From Butyrivibrio sp. (GTDB lineage: Bacteria; Bacillota_A; Clostridia; Lachnospirales; Lachnospiraceae): DNA of 11,975 bases. Location of the stretch: contig JAGOGF010000074.1 of assembly GCA_017996845.1 (NCBI GenBank), forward strand, positions 1 to 11,975, written 5' to 3'. A program made the translations under genes and the position numbers. The notes under the pieces were generated by a model that did not search any database, had not been told where the DNA came from, and saw only the letters and a list, made by a program, of their open reading frames with translations. Below are positions 1 through 6,567 of this stretch, in pieces. The first letter of the stretch is position 1. Each line of letters begins with the position of its first letter.

Positions 1-937
1 TGAGTTTCTGCGCAGAATGATAGCCAATATCAAAAAGTGGAAGTTTCATTGTTGTCAGACTTGGGTATAGATATTCTGCCATTACCTGATCATCATAACC
101 CGCTACTGATATATCTTTTCCAACTTCCATATTATGTGCGTGCATATAATCATATACACCTCCGGCAATCTGATCTGAAAAACAGAAAATGGCGGTTACG
201 CCACTACCCGAAAAAAGTCCTGCTGCCTGATATCCCGCCTCACGGTTCCATGCACAATAGTGAATCAGGTCCAGATCACATAATAATCCATTCTCAAAAA
301 GTGCTTTCTGATATCCTCTTATCCTCGCCTGTGCGTGCAGATTATCCATTTCTCCTGCCAATACGCCGATTTTCCTGTGTCCCATACGAATCAGATGGTC
401 CGTAATCTCATAACCGCCTTTTTCATCATCTATTACAACCGCAGGTACTCTCGGATTGGTTGTATATGTATAGGCTGCTACTGTTGGAACCGGCAGTTCG
501 TCAAAGCCTTCCACAATCCGCTCATGTCCCGCAATATAAATCATTCCGTCAACTCTGAGCGACATCAGTTCCCGTATCGCCGGTTGCAATGCGGATTGAT
601 ATTTCTGATTGTTATGAAACCAGCTATCCTGCCAACGTGCGTAGAGACGCATATTCTCCAGTATCACATTATAACCGTTTTCCTCGCAAAAGCGCACAAT
701 TCCATCAATGATGAGCGGAGTACTGAACATTGTCATATCCTCAGCCAGAAGTCCGACCAGTCTCGTTGATTGTCTGCGAAGTCCCTGTGCGATCTGGTTT
801 GGATGGTAATCATTTTCTTTGATCACATCCAGAATTCTTCGTGTTGTCTCATTTCCCGCCTTATGTTTACCATTGATGACATTTGACACTGTTGCAGGTG
901 AAACGCCGCATATTTTCGCTACTTCTTTAATTGTCAT
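1..937 (-). CDS. LacI-family transcriptional repressor, C-terminus cut by window edge
   Basis: This frame is open from an ATG at 937 to the left edge of the window, giving about 312 residues. LacI-family proteins are usually 330-345 residues, so roughly 20-30 C-terminal residues are missing. The N-terminus begins MTIKEVAKICGVSPATVSNV, a textbook LacI helix-turn-helix. A hinge region follows around residues 45-60 (YHPNQIAQGLRRQST). The periplasmic-binding-like effector domain includes LVGLLAED, VDGMIYIAG, VVIDDEKGGYEITDHLIRMGHRKIGVLAG and a late SVAGYDD motif. The start is supported by a purine-rich site (GAGGGG) about 9 bases upstream. The protein should bind DNA as a dimer or tetramer and respond to a sugar-like ligand. 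The ligand cannot be read from the sequence, and any target operon to the left is outside the window. The promoter contains an operator-like palindrome, which suggests autoregulation. Confidence 0.93.
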   Translation of the reverse strand, partial: MTIKEVAKICGVSPATVSNVINGKHKAGNETTRRILDVIKENDYHPNQIAQGLRRQSTRLVGLLAEDMTMFSTPLIIDGIVRFCEENGYNVILENMRLYARWQDSWFHNNQKYQSALQPAIRELMSLRVDGMIYIAGHERIVEGFDELPVPTVAAYTYTTNPRVPAVVIDDEKGGYEITDHLIRMGHRKIGVLAGEMDNLHAQARIRGYQKALFENGLLCDLDLIHYCAWNREAGYQAAGLFSGSGVTAIFCFSDQIAGGVYDYMHAHNMEVGKDISVAGYDDQVMAEYLYPSLTTMKLPLFDIGYHSAQKL

Positions 938-961
938 TATGCGATTCCCCTCGCTTCATTA

Positions 962-973
962 TAAACCGTTTTA
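962..973. promoter_or_regulatory. Operator-like palindrome with central CG (putative LacI-family site)
   Basis: The sequence TAAACCGTTTTA matches its own reverse complement at 10 of 12 positions and has CG at the centre, which is typical of LacI-family operators. It lies just downstream of the -10 box, across the predicted transcription start of the repressor gene. A bound repressor there would block its own promoter. The link to this particular repressor is inference from position and symmetry. Confidence 0.5.
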
Positions 974-976
974 CCA

Positions 977-1006
977 AGTATATACATTTTAGCATTTCAT
1001 TGTCAA
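977..1006 (-). promoter_or_regulatory. Sigma-A-type promoter of the LacI-family gene
   Basis: On the minus strand TTGACA lies at 1006-1001. It is followed after 18 bases by TATACT (982-977), or after 16 bases by TATATA (984-979). Transcription would begin near 970, about 33 bases before the repressor ATG, leaving room for its GAGGGG ribosome binding site. The -35 box is a perfect consensus match. This is the only promoter-like sequence seen in the 146-base gap between the esterase stop codon and the repressor. No convincing terminator for the esterase transcript is visible in that gap, so readthrough into the repressor gene is possible. Confidence 0.65.
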
Positions 1007-1083
1007 ATATAATATCCTGCTGATTTTTACAGCACTTCACACCTCAGTCAAATATGCGTTTTTTTGCTGCCTCACCATCATTT

Positions 1084-2073
1084 TTACCAGTTACTCCTGA
1101 TCCAGGCATCTGCCAGTTCCAGCCAGAGTGCGACCTCCGGATTGGGTATGTTCTGCTGCAGATCCTCTTTGGTAGGTACTTCGTGAAATGACTCCAGAAA
1201 TGCCTTTTTGCTCTCTTTGGGCATCAAAATTCGATCTTCCCGAATTGCCTGTGCGATATTTACATTCTGTTCCATGCAATAGGGTTCACCAAATCTGCCG
1301 TGTGCCCATTCTGAATTTGCAACAGAAAGACCATGATTTCCCTTTGAAAAAATATGGAGTGCATGCAAAATTCCTTTTTCCTGCAAAGCCTGTGCAAACA
1401 GGAAGCTGTTCTGCGGCGGAACAAGGCCGTCTGTTGCAGTATGCCACAAAAAGCATGGCGGAGTCTGCTCACTTACCTGTGTTTCAAGGCTTGCATGTCT
1501 TAATTGATCATGACTTTCCCGGTCATTTCTTTCATATATATCACTTCCAAGAAGTGCCCTGAAAGAGTCCTGATGCGCATATTCTCCGGAAGTAATGACC
1601 GGATAGGATAATATTCCCGCATCCGGTCTTGCTGAAATATCCGCAAATTCCGGATTTGAGTCTGCCGCCTCCATGAAATGTACGCATGCATCCGCGCAGA
1701 GATGTCCGCCTGCCGAAAAGCCGCAAATATAGACACGTTTTGGATCAATATGCCATTTTTCCGCATTTTTTCTGATCAGCCGAACTGCTCTTGCAATATC
1801 CTTCAGCGGCTGGTCTTTGAGTGGCTCATTCATAAGCATATTCACGGTATAAGTAAGAACAAAAGTCTGATATCCCTTATCCCGAAATCTGTCTGCAACA
1901 ATCTCCCCTTCTGATGGTGACACAAAGCAATACCCTCCTCCGGGAACCACTAACATACAGGGATGTACACTGTCATCTTCCTGTAAATACGGTACAATAT
2001 TTGGTACAAAATCAATCGCCATAGGGTAGTTATATTCTTCCTTGTTCCAAAGTGCAATTGCACACTGATTCAT
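1084..2073 (-). CDS. Alpha/beta-hydrolase, acetyl-esterase/lipase type
   Basis: The 329-residue product is an alpha/beta-hydrolase of the carbohydrate-esterase/acetylesterase type. Counting from the chosen start, the oxyanion-hole motif VVPGGGY is at residues 42-48. The nucleophile elbow GFSAGG is at 118-123 with Ser120. The acid is probably Asp215 in TATDG, and the catalytic His is His247 in GNHG. The strand order fits the fold. No signal peptide is visible, so the enzyme should be cytoplasmic and act on small acyl or acetyl esters; the real substrate is unknown. An in-frame ATG lies 42 bases upstream at 2115, but the start at 2073 is preferred: GAGGAGAA sits about 7 bases before it, and its ATG overlaps the TGA of the upstream HD gene (ATGA), indicating translational coupling. 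A LacI-family gene follows downstream, so a role in sugar-ester use is possible but unproven. Confidence 0.88.
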   Translation of the reverse strand: MNQCAIALWNKEEYNYPMAIDFVPNIVPYLQEDDSVHPCMLVVPGGGYCFVSPSEGEIVADRFRDKGYQTFVLTYTVNMLMNEPLKDQPLKDIARAVRLIRKNAEKWHIDPKRVYICGFSAGGHLCADACVHFMEAADSNPEFADISARPDAGILSYPVITSGEYAHQDSFRALLGSDIYERNDRESHDQLRHASLETQVSEQTPPCFLWHTATDGLVPPQNSFLFAQALQEKGILHALHIFSKGNHGLSVANSEWAHGRFGEPYCMEQNVNIAQAIREDRILMPKESKKAFLESFHEVPTKEDLQQNIPNPEVALWLELADAWIRSNW

Positions 2074-2552
2074 ACTGTTCTTCTCCTCAAACATAATGAT
2101 AATATTGTTCTCCACTGGTGGAGACGTTCCCGGGATGCCGTGTATTTATCCGCAATCCCTACTATAACACTTTCGCGATAATGCGGGATATGCGTGATAT
2201 TAAGCGGCCACATATGTGAATATATAATATCCTTTTCCAAATCCGTCAGGTCATAACTTTCCTGTGCATTGGCAAGCGCAATACATGCATGTCCCGTTCC
2301 ATGCCGCCAGGCACTGTATCCGCTCTCACGAATATTATAAAGATAATAATCATGCAGCATGGCTCCTCTGGCAAGTTCCGCCTCACGCACCCGAATATGC
2401 AGCAGTCTGGCAAGCCTGTACGATCCTTCTGCCACAAATACACTATGCTGATAAGTATTGCAGGACCCATGCTGTGGATACTTCTGCATCTGCCGAATTC
2501 TGGGATCATTCTTCATTTCATTCAAAACATGTCTGTATTTTTCTTCGTCCAT
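2070..2552 (-). CDS. HD-domain phosphohydrolase family protein
   Basis: The 160-residue product has the metal-binding signature of HD-superfamily phosphohydrolases. Counting from the preferred start, His36 lies in TYQHS, the HD pair is His67-Asp68 in AMLHDYY, further His residues occur at 84 and 88 (WRHGTGH) and 113 (YSHMWP), and Asp135 lies in IADKYTA. Members hydrolyse phosphate esters, nucleotides or cyclic dinucleotides; the substrate here cannot be assigned. The start at 2552 is chosen over an in-frame ATG at 2558 because AAAGG directly abuts the latter but lies 6 bases before the former. A consensus promoter sits about 45 bases upstream. The gene's TGA overlaps the esterase ATG by 4 bases, so the two form an operon. 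The C-terminal 20 residues are Arg/Leu-rich and contain no recognised motif. Confidence 0.82.
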   Translation of the reverse strand: MDEEKYRHVLNEMKNDPRIRQMQKYPQHGSCNTYQHSVFVAEGSYRLARLLHIRVREAELARGAMLHDYYLYNIRESGYSAWRHGTGHACIALANAQESYDLTDLEKDIIYSHMWPLNITHIPHYRESVIVGIADKYTASRERLHQWRTILSLCLRRRTV

Positions 2553-2595
2553 TTCCATCCTTTACTGAATAAACTGTTGCCATTCCGGTAATTGG

Positions 2596-2624
2596 ATTAT
2601 AATTTTCTGCTTACGCAAAGTCAA
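2596..2624 (-). promoter_or_regulatory. Promoter of the HD-hydrolase/esterase operon
   Basis: On the minus strand TTGACT (2624-2619) is followed by a 17-base spacer and a perfect TATAAT (2601-2596). The predicted start of transcription near 2589 leaves a leader of about 37 bases before the HD-gene ATG at 2552. It is one of the two best promoters in the window. No LacI-like operator is visible next to it. Confidence 0.75.
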
Positions 2625-2678
2625 TCTGCCTCTATTTACTTTTTTCTTAATTTCATCTATCATGTAACTGTTCAGAGT

Positions 2679-2747
2679 CATGCGAATTTGTATCAAATCA
2701 TGCGACGAATGCTTGCATTCGGGAGTATGATTTGACACAAATTCATG
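2679..2747. repeat. Long imperfect inverted repeat (hairpin) in intergenic region
   Basis: The gene-free stretch 2573-2897 holds this element. Bases 2684-2701 (GAATTTGTATCAAATCAT) pair with 2727-2744 (ATGATTTGACACAAATTC) with one mismatch. Inside lies a separate perfect 6-bp stem, GAATGC at 2707-2712 and GCATTC at 2715-2720, on a tiny loop. The outer arms extend a few bases with wobble pairs. No U-tract follows on either side, so it is not a standard terminator. A second small hairpin, GGATTTGC/GCAAATTCC, lies at 2769-2788. Together they look like an intergenic palindromic element or the remnant of a small non-coding repeat. The rest of the stretch holds the leftward promoter and the leader of the PH-domain gene. 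Confidence 0.7.
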
Positions 2748-2868
2748 TGGCGGATACTCTGCAGTGAGGGATTTGCCCAGCAAATTCCGAGCATGGCTCC
2801 TGGCAGATCGTGGATGATCCGTTCAGGTTTTGCAAAATCCAATTTACATTTTTATTTGAATCTTGCTT

Positions 2869-2886
2869 TCCGGAATATATCCCGGA
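2869..2886 (+). promoter_or_regulatory. Near-palindrome overlapping the Shine-Dalgarno of the PH-domain gene
   Basis: TCCGGAATATATCCCGGA matches its reverse complement at 16 of 18 positions. In RNA the outer UCCGG and CCGGA can pair over an 8-base AU-rich loop. The right arm includes the first bases of the ribosome binding site GGAGAAAGG (2884-2892), so the hairpin could partly hide it. As DNA it could equally be an operator. No function is shown. Confidence 0.35.
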
Positions 2887-2897
2887 GAAAGGAAAAA

Positions 2898-3335
2898 ATG
2901 GATACAAATCATTCATCAGCTTCCATTCTTGCAAAAGGAAATCTTGTATATAAGGAAACCACGCGCCTGCTGTTTTTTGGCGTCCCGTGGCCTTTTACCC
3001 ACTTCCGCATTTATGAAACTGACCTCGTTATTGTTTCCGGGCTCATCAATATAAAAGAAAATGACTGTTATATGTATCGAATCAGTGATGTTGAGCTTTC
3101 CAGAAATCTTTTTCAGCGCCTGTTCGGTCTTTCAACTGTTACCTGTTTCACATCTGACGTTACAGACCGTACAATCGTTATGAAGAACATCCGCCACGGC
3201 TCAGAAATAAAGGATTATATTCTGCAAACATCTGAAAAATGCCGTTTAAAACGTAGAACCGTCAACATGCAGGATATTGGCTTCGGAAGCGATGATATCC
3301 ATTCTGTAGACAATATGGACTCCGTAGACCAGTAA
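2898..3335 (+). CDS. Small bacterial PH-domain protein
   Basis: The only plus-strand gene encodes 145 residues. Residues about 34-110 fit a bacterial PH (bPH_2-like) domain: FTHFRIYETDLVIVSGLINI, the strand ending YRISDVEL, then the NLFQRLFGLSTVTCFTSD block typical of such domains, and IKDYILQ as the closing helix. There is no transmembrane helix, unlike the YdbS/YdbT membrane relatives, so the protein is probably soluble. The tail (residues 121-145) is Asp-rich and probably flexible. The frame is open further upstream, but the ATG at 2898 is chosen because GGAGAAAGG lies 5-6 bases before it and the domain begins soon after. It converges on the TPR-lipoprotein gene, with which it shares a bidirectional terminator. 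Ligand and partner are unknown. Confidence 0.82.
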   Translation: MDTNHSSASILAKGNLVYKETTRLLFFGVPWPFTHFRIYETDLVIVSGLINIKENDCYMYRISDVELSRNLFQRLFGLSTVTCFTSDVTDRTIVMKNIRHGSEIKDYILQTSEKCRLKRRTVNMQDIGFGSDDIHSVDNMDSVDQ

Positions 3336-3351
3336 ATATCTCCTGACATTC

Positions 3352-3396
3352 AAAAAGGCTTTTCTCTTTAAAAACGCAGAGAGAAAAGCCTTTTTT
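3352..3396. terminator. Bidirectional intrinsic terminator between convergent genes
   Basis: A perfect 16-bp stem pairs 3352-3367 with 3380-3395 across a 12-base loop. Its core is GGCTTTTCTCT/AGAGAAAAGCC, with an A-run on the left and a T-run on the right. Read rightward it ends in a T-run at 3391-3396 for the PH-domain gene. Read leftward the A-run at 3352-3356 becomes a U-tract for the TPR-lipoprotein operon. Confidence 0.92.
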
Positions 3397-3401
3397 GATT
3401 G

Positions 3402-4466
3402 TTATCTGGTAGACAAAAATATCTTCTCCCTGGCTGCCTGCTGATCTTCCGGATATGTTTTGGAATAGGTTTCCATCAGTGTTTTCGCCTGTTCGAAGTT
3501 TCCGGCATACTCATATGCTGTCATTTCATTACGCAAAAGCGCCTGATTTACAGAAACATCTTTCAAAGCCAGTCCCGTTTCAAAATCAGCTATCGCTGCT
3601 TCATAACTTCCCATTTTCATCTCACAAATTCCAAGACGGTTGTACACATCAGCATGTTTGGGATTATCCTGCAAAAATGATTTATAGACACTGACAGCAT
3701 AATTATAGTCCTGCTGCTTTTCCCCTGTCTGGCCCAAAAGAAGAATCACTGCCGCATTATCCGAATTTCCCTTTTCACTTCGTGCCCCTTCCAGATAATT
3801 CTGCGCATCCGCATTATTTCCAAGATAATATGAAATCTGTCCCTTTTCAAAATTTGTCATGGAAGAACTTCCCTGACTCATTGCCGTTTGTAAAATTGCC
3901 GTTCCTTCATCCTGATGGCCATAATCAGCAAGTGCCTGATAAATCATAATGATCCGGTCGTAATCCTTTGGTGCAAGTGCAATTGTTTTGGTGAAATCTG
4001 CAGAGGCACTGTCATAATCACCGTTCTTCAGTTCCGTAACTCCCCTCAGGTAATAGGCATTACGCTCATCTTCATGCAGATTGAGTATTGCACTGTATAC
4101 CTGAATTGCACCGGTATAATCCCCTTCTCCGGAAAGTGCTTCTGCAAGATAGTAATTTGTATCAAAATCCATGGCATCCACAATACCCCAGCTCGCAGCA
4201 AGCGACTTTTCCAACGCTTTTGCCGCTTCTGCATAATTTGCCATCTTCAAATCAGCTATCCCCATTCCGCGATAAAGAAGCCTCGCACTTTCTCCGGCCT
4301 TTTGTGCCTGTGAAAAGCTTGCGAGCGCACTTTCATAATCATGATTCTCAAGATAATTCATACCGGAATCAATATTTTTCTGACCAGAAAAGCTACTGCA
4401 ACCGCAACAGGAAATCATTGCACATAAAATAACTGCAGCCAATCTATACTTTCTGTTTGATTTCAT
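3402..4466 (-). CDS. Tetratricopeptide-repeat lipoprotein
   Basis: The 354-residue product starts with a basic segment (MKSNRKYR) and a hydrophobic stretch (LAAVILCAMIS) ending in a cysteine cluster at residues 20, 21 and 23. This is a lipoprotein signal peptide, and the lipidated cysteine could be any of these. The mature protein is a string of tetratricopeptide repeats: about 34-58, 62-92, 103-132, 136-166, 207-230, 239-269, 272-302 and a last helical pair at 310-338. Motifs such as YYLRGVTELKNGDYDSASADF and VYNRLGICEMKMGSYEAAIADF are clear. It should sit on the outer face of the membrane as a protein-binding scaffold. The ATG at 4466 is used because the signal peptide begins there and AAGGTG precedes it. 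It is the last gene of the folC-ridA run, 13 bases after ridA. Confidence 0.88.
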   Translation of the reverse strand: MKSNRKYRLAAVILCAMISCCGCSSFSGQKNIDSGMNYLENHDYESALASFSQAQKAGESARLLYRGMGIADLKMANYAEAAKALEKSLAASWGIVDAMDFDTNYYLAEALSGEGDYTGAIQVYSAILNLHEDERNAYYLRGVTELKNGDYDSASADFTKTIALAPKDYDRIIMIYQALADYGHQDEGTAILQTAMSQGSSSMTNFEKGQISYYLGNNADAQNYLEGARSEKGNSDNAAVILLLGQTGEKQQDYNYAVSVYKSFLQDNPKHADVYNRLGICEMKMGSYEAAIADFETGLALKDVSVNQALLRNEMTAYEYAGNFEQAKTLMETYSKTYPEDQQAAREKIFLSTR

Positions 4467-4479
4467 CACGGACCACACC

Positions 4480-4857
4480 TTATTTTCCAAGGTAACATAC
4501 AACTTCAACTTCACAAAGCACATTCTTGGGAAGTTGTTTTACTGCAACACAGCTTCTTGCCGGTTTGCCTGTAAAATACTTTTCATATACACTGTTAAAT
4601 GCTGCAAAATCAGACATTTCCGCTAAAAAGCAGGTCGTTTTTACAACATGCTCGTAATCCGTACCTGCCGCAGAAAGAATTTCACCTATATTTCTGCAGA
4701 CAAGGTCTGTCTGTGTTGTAATGTCTTCACCTGAAATATTTCCAGTTGCTGGATTAATCGGAATCTGCCCCGATGCATAAAGAAAATCCCCCGCCTGAAT
4801 TGCCTGTGAATAGGGGCCGATTGCCGCAGGCGCTTTGTCTGTTGCTATTTTTTTCAT
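4480..4857 (-). CDS. ridA: RidA/YjgF-family reactive imine/enamine deaminase
   Basis: The 125-residue product has the normal RidA length and matches the family throughout. RidA hydrolyses reactive 2-aminoacrylate and related enamines or imines, released by PLP-dependent enzymes such as threonine dehydratase, to 2-ketoacids and ammonia. It works as a cytosolic homotrimer with active sites between subunits. The key residues are present: IGPYSQAI with Tyr16, the FLYASGQIP strand, Asn88 in FNSVYEKYF, Arg101 in the KPARSCV segment (equivalent to the catalytic Arg of Escherichia coli RidA), and Glu116 in CEVEVVCYL. The Arg argues for true deaminase activity rather than a divergent YjgF subgroup. 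The site AAAAGGAG lies 9 bases before the ATG. It is co-transcribed with an 80-residue unknown protein upstream (17-base gap) and the TPR lipoprotein downstream. Confidence 0.93.
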   Translation of the reverse strand: MKKIATDKAPAAIGPYSQAIQAGDFLYASGQIPINPATGNISGEDITTQTDLVCRNIGEILSAAGTDYEHVVKTTCFLAEMSDFAAFNSVYEKYFTGKPARSCVAVKQLPKNVLCEVEVVCYLGK

Positions 4858-4874
4858 ACTTTCACACTCCTTTT

Positions 4875-5117
4875 CTATCCCTTGTCTGTACCAAAAACAG
4901 CCTTCACATAATATCCTCTCGCATTCTCAACAACTTCCGTCACTATTCCGTTCTTTTCCGCCATTCGCTCGCGAAACGGATAATTAGCGGACATTGCAAG
5001 AGATGGATCGATCGTATAATAATAATTGCTTGGAAGAACCCCTTCGGTCACTGTTATCGGATCTCCTTCTTTCAGAAGACCGGGCCTTTCCATTTTGAAA
5101 ATCATCTCACGTGCCAA
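4875..5117 (-). CDS. Unrecognised 80-residue protein with TTG start
   Basis: I do not recognise a family. The product is soluble, with no signal peptide or membrane segment. It begins with a short charged region and continues through LLKEGDPITVTEG, a Tyr-rich patch (SNYYYTIDP), a central basic/acidic region (PFRERMAEKNG) and a strand-like end (IVTEVVENARGYYVKAVF). The pattern of short beta strands with Gly/Asp turns suggests a small beta barrel, but that is a guess. The start is TTG at 5117: AGAGG lies 8 bases before it, and an in-frame TGA lies just upstream. The first in-frame ATG (residue 5) is too far from that site. The gene lies 18 bases after the large TPR gene and 17 before ridA, so it is co-transcribed with both. 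Confidence 0.75.
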   Translation of the reverse strand: MAREMIFKMERPGLLKEGDPITVTEGVLPSNYYYTIDPSLAMSANYPFRERMAEKNGIVTEVVENARGYYVKAVFGTDKG

Positions 5118-5135
5118 TTTACACGCCTCTTTTCA

Positions 5136-6551
5136 TTAATTAGTAGCATTATTAATCTCTGCAATCTTTGCTTCCGAGTTGCTTGCCTTTCTGGTTCCCG
5201 GGAAATCATTTATAACCTGATCATAAATTTTCTTGGCCTGATCGGTATCCCCCTTTTCATAATAACAGTTGGCAAGATAAAACAACGCATCCCCATTGGT
5301 ATTGTCATACTGGTATGCCGCAGTCAAGGCTGTAACTGCTGTATCATAATCCTGTTTCTTGTATGCCGAGTAACCACTGCTGTAATACATAGCTGCCATT
5401 CTCGGTCCCACCAGCTTCACAAGTGAATTATAAAGCTCCGTAAATTCAGCCGTAGCGGATGAACCCATTTTGCTCAAATCAACATGTTCCAAATATCCCG
5501 CTATTGTCTCGGTATCAGAAGGCTTGGTCAGATAAGTACTCGTAGCTGCCATTAATGCATCCATGGCATCCATTGTCGTATCCGTTCCCTGATAGGAATC
5601 AATCTGGGACTGTAATCCATCTTTTTCTTTTTTTAAATCTGCAATTTGCTGCTCATACTCCGTGAGCTGAGCTGATTTGGAATCTGACTGTTCACTGATT
5701 GCTGTAATACGATCCTTATTACTGCTGTTAATCGCCTGAATCCTGGCAGGTAAAATAAGGAAACATGCAATTGCAATACCCAAAACTGTTCCGATTGCTA
5801 TGCTGAGCATGGAGACTGCGCCCCTGGGCTGCAGGTTATGTACCGGTTGTATGATCGTTTCATTTCCGCTGCGGTACTGCACAACTTCCTTCGAGGAAGG
5901 GATTTCAGAGAGATGTTTTGTTTCATCTTCTCCCGGTATCTGCATATGCCGCGCTTCCATCAGATATCTTTGTGTCAGGGTGTTTCCCGTGTCAATCCTT
6001 GCACATTTTTCAAGTTCACGCTCCGCTTTGGCATAGTTTCCACTATTGAGATACAACAATGCCAGAAGCTGATGTGCCCTGATAAAACTCGGATTCATCG
6101 ACAAAACTTTTTTCAGTTGTATCACTGCCAGATCAAGACTATCCTGCTGGCAATACTTGAGTGCAATATTATATTTCTTAACTGTTTGATTCATGGTATC
6201 AAGACGTGTCGGATTATTTCGCAGTTCATTCATATAATCATCCGCTGCATTATCCTCTGCAGACAGATTTTTGCTGATCACCCATTCACTGAGTGCTGCG
6301 ACCACCTCACCCATCTCATAATATACAAGTCCCAAAAGGTTTCTTGCATCAATATTTCCCTTATTGAGTTTCAGACTCTGATGAAGACTTTCCGCCGCCC
6401 CTGTCAGATTTCTGACTGTTGCCTTCTCCAACCCTTCATTATAATAAAGATTTGACAGGCTCATCAGTTTTTTGTATAAAGCAACATCAGCGCCGCAGGT
6501 CGGACAGGTGTCCTGATCCGTCAATTCGCAGTCGCAATGATAACATTTCAT
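5136..6551 (-). CDS. Zinc-ribbon / TPR / single-transmembrane / TPR protein
   Basis: The 471-residue product is modular. Residues 3-19 hold a CxxC...CxxC zinc ribbon (Cys3, Cys6, Cys16, Cys19). Tetratricopeptide repeats follow at about 33-99 and 121-188, with motifs such as NLLGLVYYEMGEVVAALSEW and LLALLYLNSGNYAKAERELE. After a polar linker comes one transmembrane helix at about 244-267 (MLSIAIGTVLGIAIACFLIL). A coiled coil (about 276-320) and a C-terminal TPR pair (about 387-450) end the protein. With no signal peptide, the zinc ribbon and first TPR block should be cytoplasmic and the coiled coil and second block outside. ATG 6551 is chosen because the zinc ribbon begins there and AAAGGAG precedes it; upstream in-frame ATGs would overlap the 63-residue gene. 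Probably a membrane scaffold; no partner is known. Confidence 0.87.
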   Translation of the reverse strand: MKCYHCDCELTDQDTCPTCGADVALYKKLMSLSNLYYNEGLEKATVRNLTGAAESLHQSLKLNKGNIDARNLLGLVYYEMGEVVAALSEWVISKNLSAEDNAADDYMNELRNNPTRLDTMNQTVKKYNIALKYCQQDSLDLAVIQLKKVLSMNPSFIRAHQLLALLYLNSGNYAKAERELEKCARIDTGNTLTQRYLMEARHMQIPGEDETKHLSEIPSSKEVVQYRSGNETIIQPVHNLQPRGAVSMLSIAIGTVLGIAIACFLILPARIQAINSSNKDRITAISEQSDSKSAQLTEYEQQIADLKKEKDGLQSQIDSYQGTDTTMDAMDALMAATSTYLTKPSDTETIAGYLEHVDLSKMGSSATAEFTELYNSLVKLVGPRMAAMYYSSGYSAYKKQDYDTAVTALTAAYQYDNTNGDALFYLANCYYEKGDTDQAKKIYDQVINDFPGTRKASNSEAKIAEINNATN

Positions 6552-6567
6552 GGCAAACTTACTCCTT

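Noticed and set aside
37..769. Plus-strand open frames over the LacI-family gene
   Set aside because: They are antisense shadows. The minus strand carries a complete helix-turn-helix and ligand-binding domain in one uninterrupted frame.
1018..1036. Possible terminator of the esterase gene (TGCTG/CAGCA hairpin on the minus strand)
   Set aside because: The stem is only 5 bp and no U-tract follows, so it is not a convincing terminator.
2562..2783. A 73-codon minus-strand frame upstream of the HD gene, with a plausible Lys/Arg-rich second half
   Set aside because: It spans the long inverted repeat and the TTGACT/TATAAT promoter, and has no ribosome binding site at its start. Low-level possibility of a real short peptide from the internal Met, but not supported.
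2831..2868. Plus-strand promoter for the PH-domain gene
   Set aside because: TTGCAA and TTTACA are present but no acceptable -10 box is found at 16-18 bases, so I do not call a promoter.
2745..2897. N-terminal extension of the PH-domain protein to an upstream ATG
   Set aside because: The extra 51 residues have no domain match and cover the intergenic hairpins; the ATG at 2898 has a strong ribosome binding site right before it.
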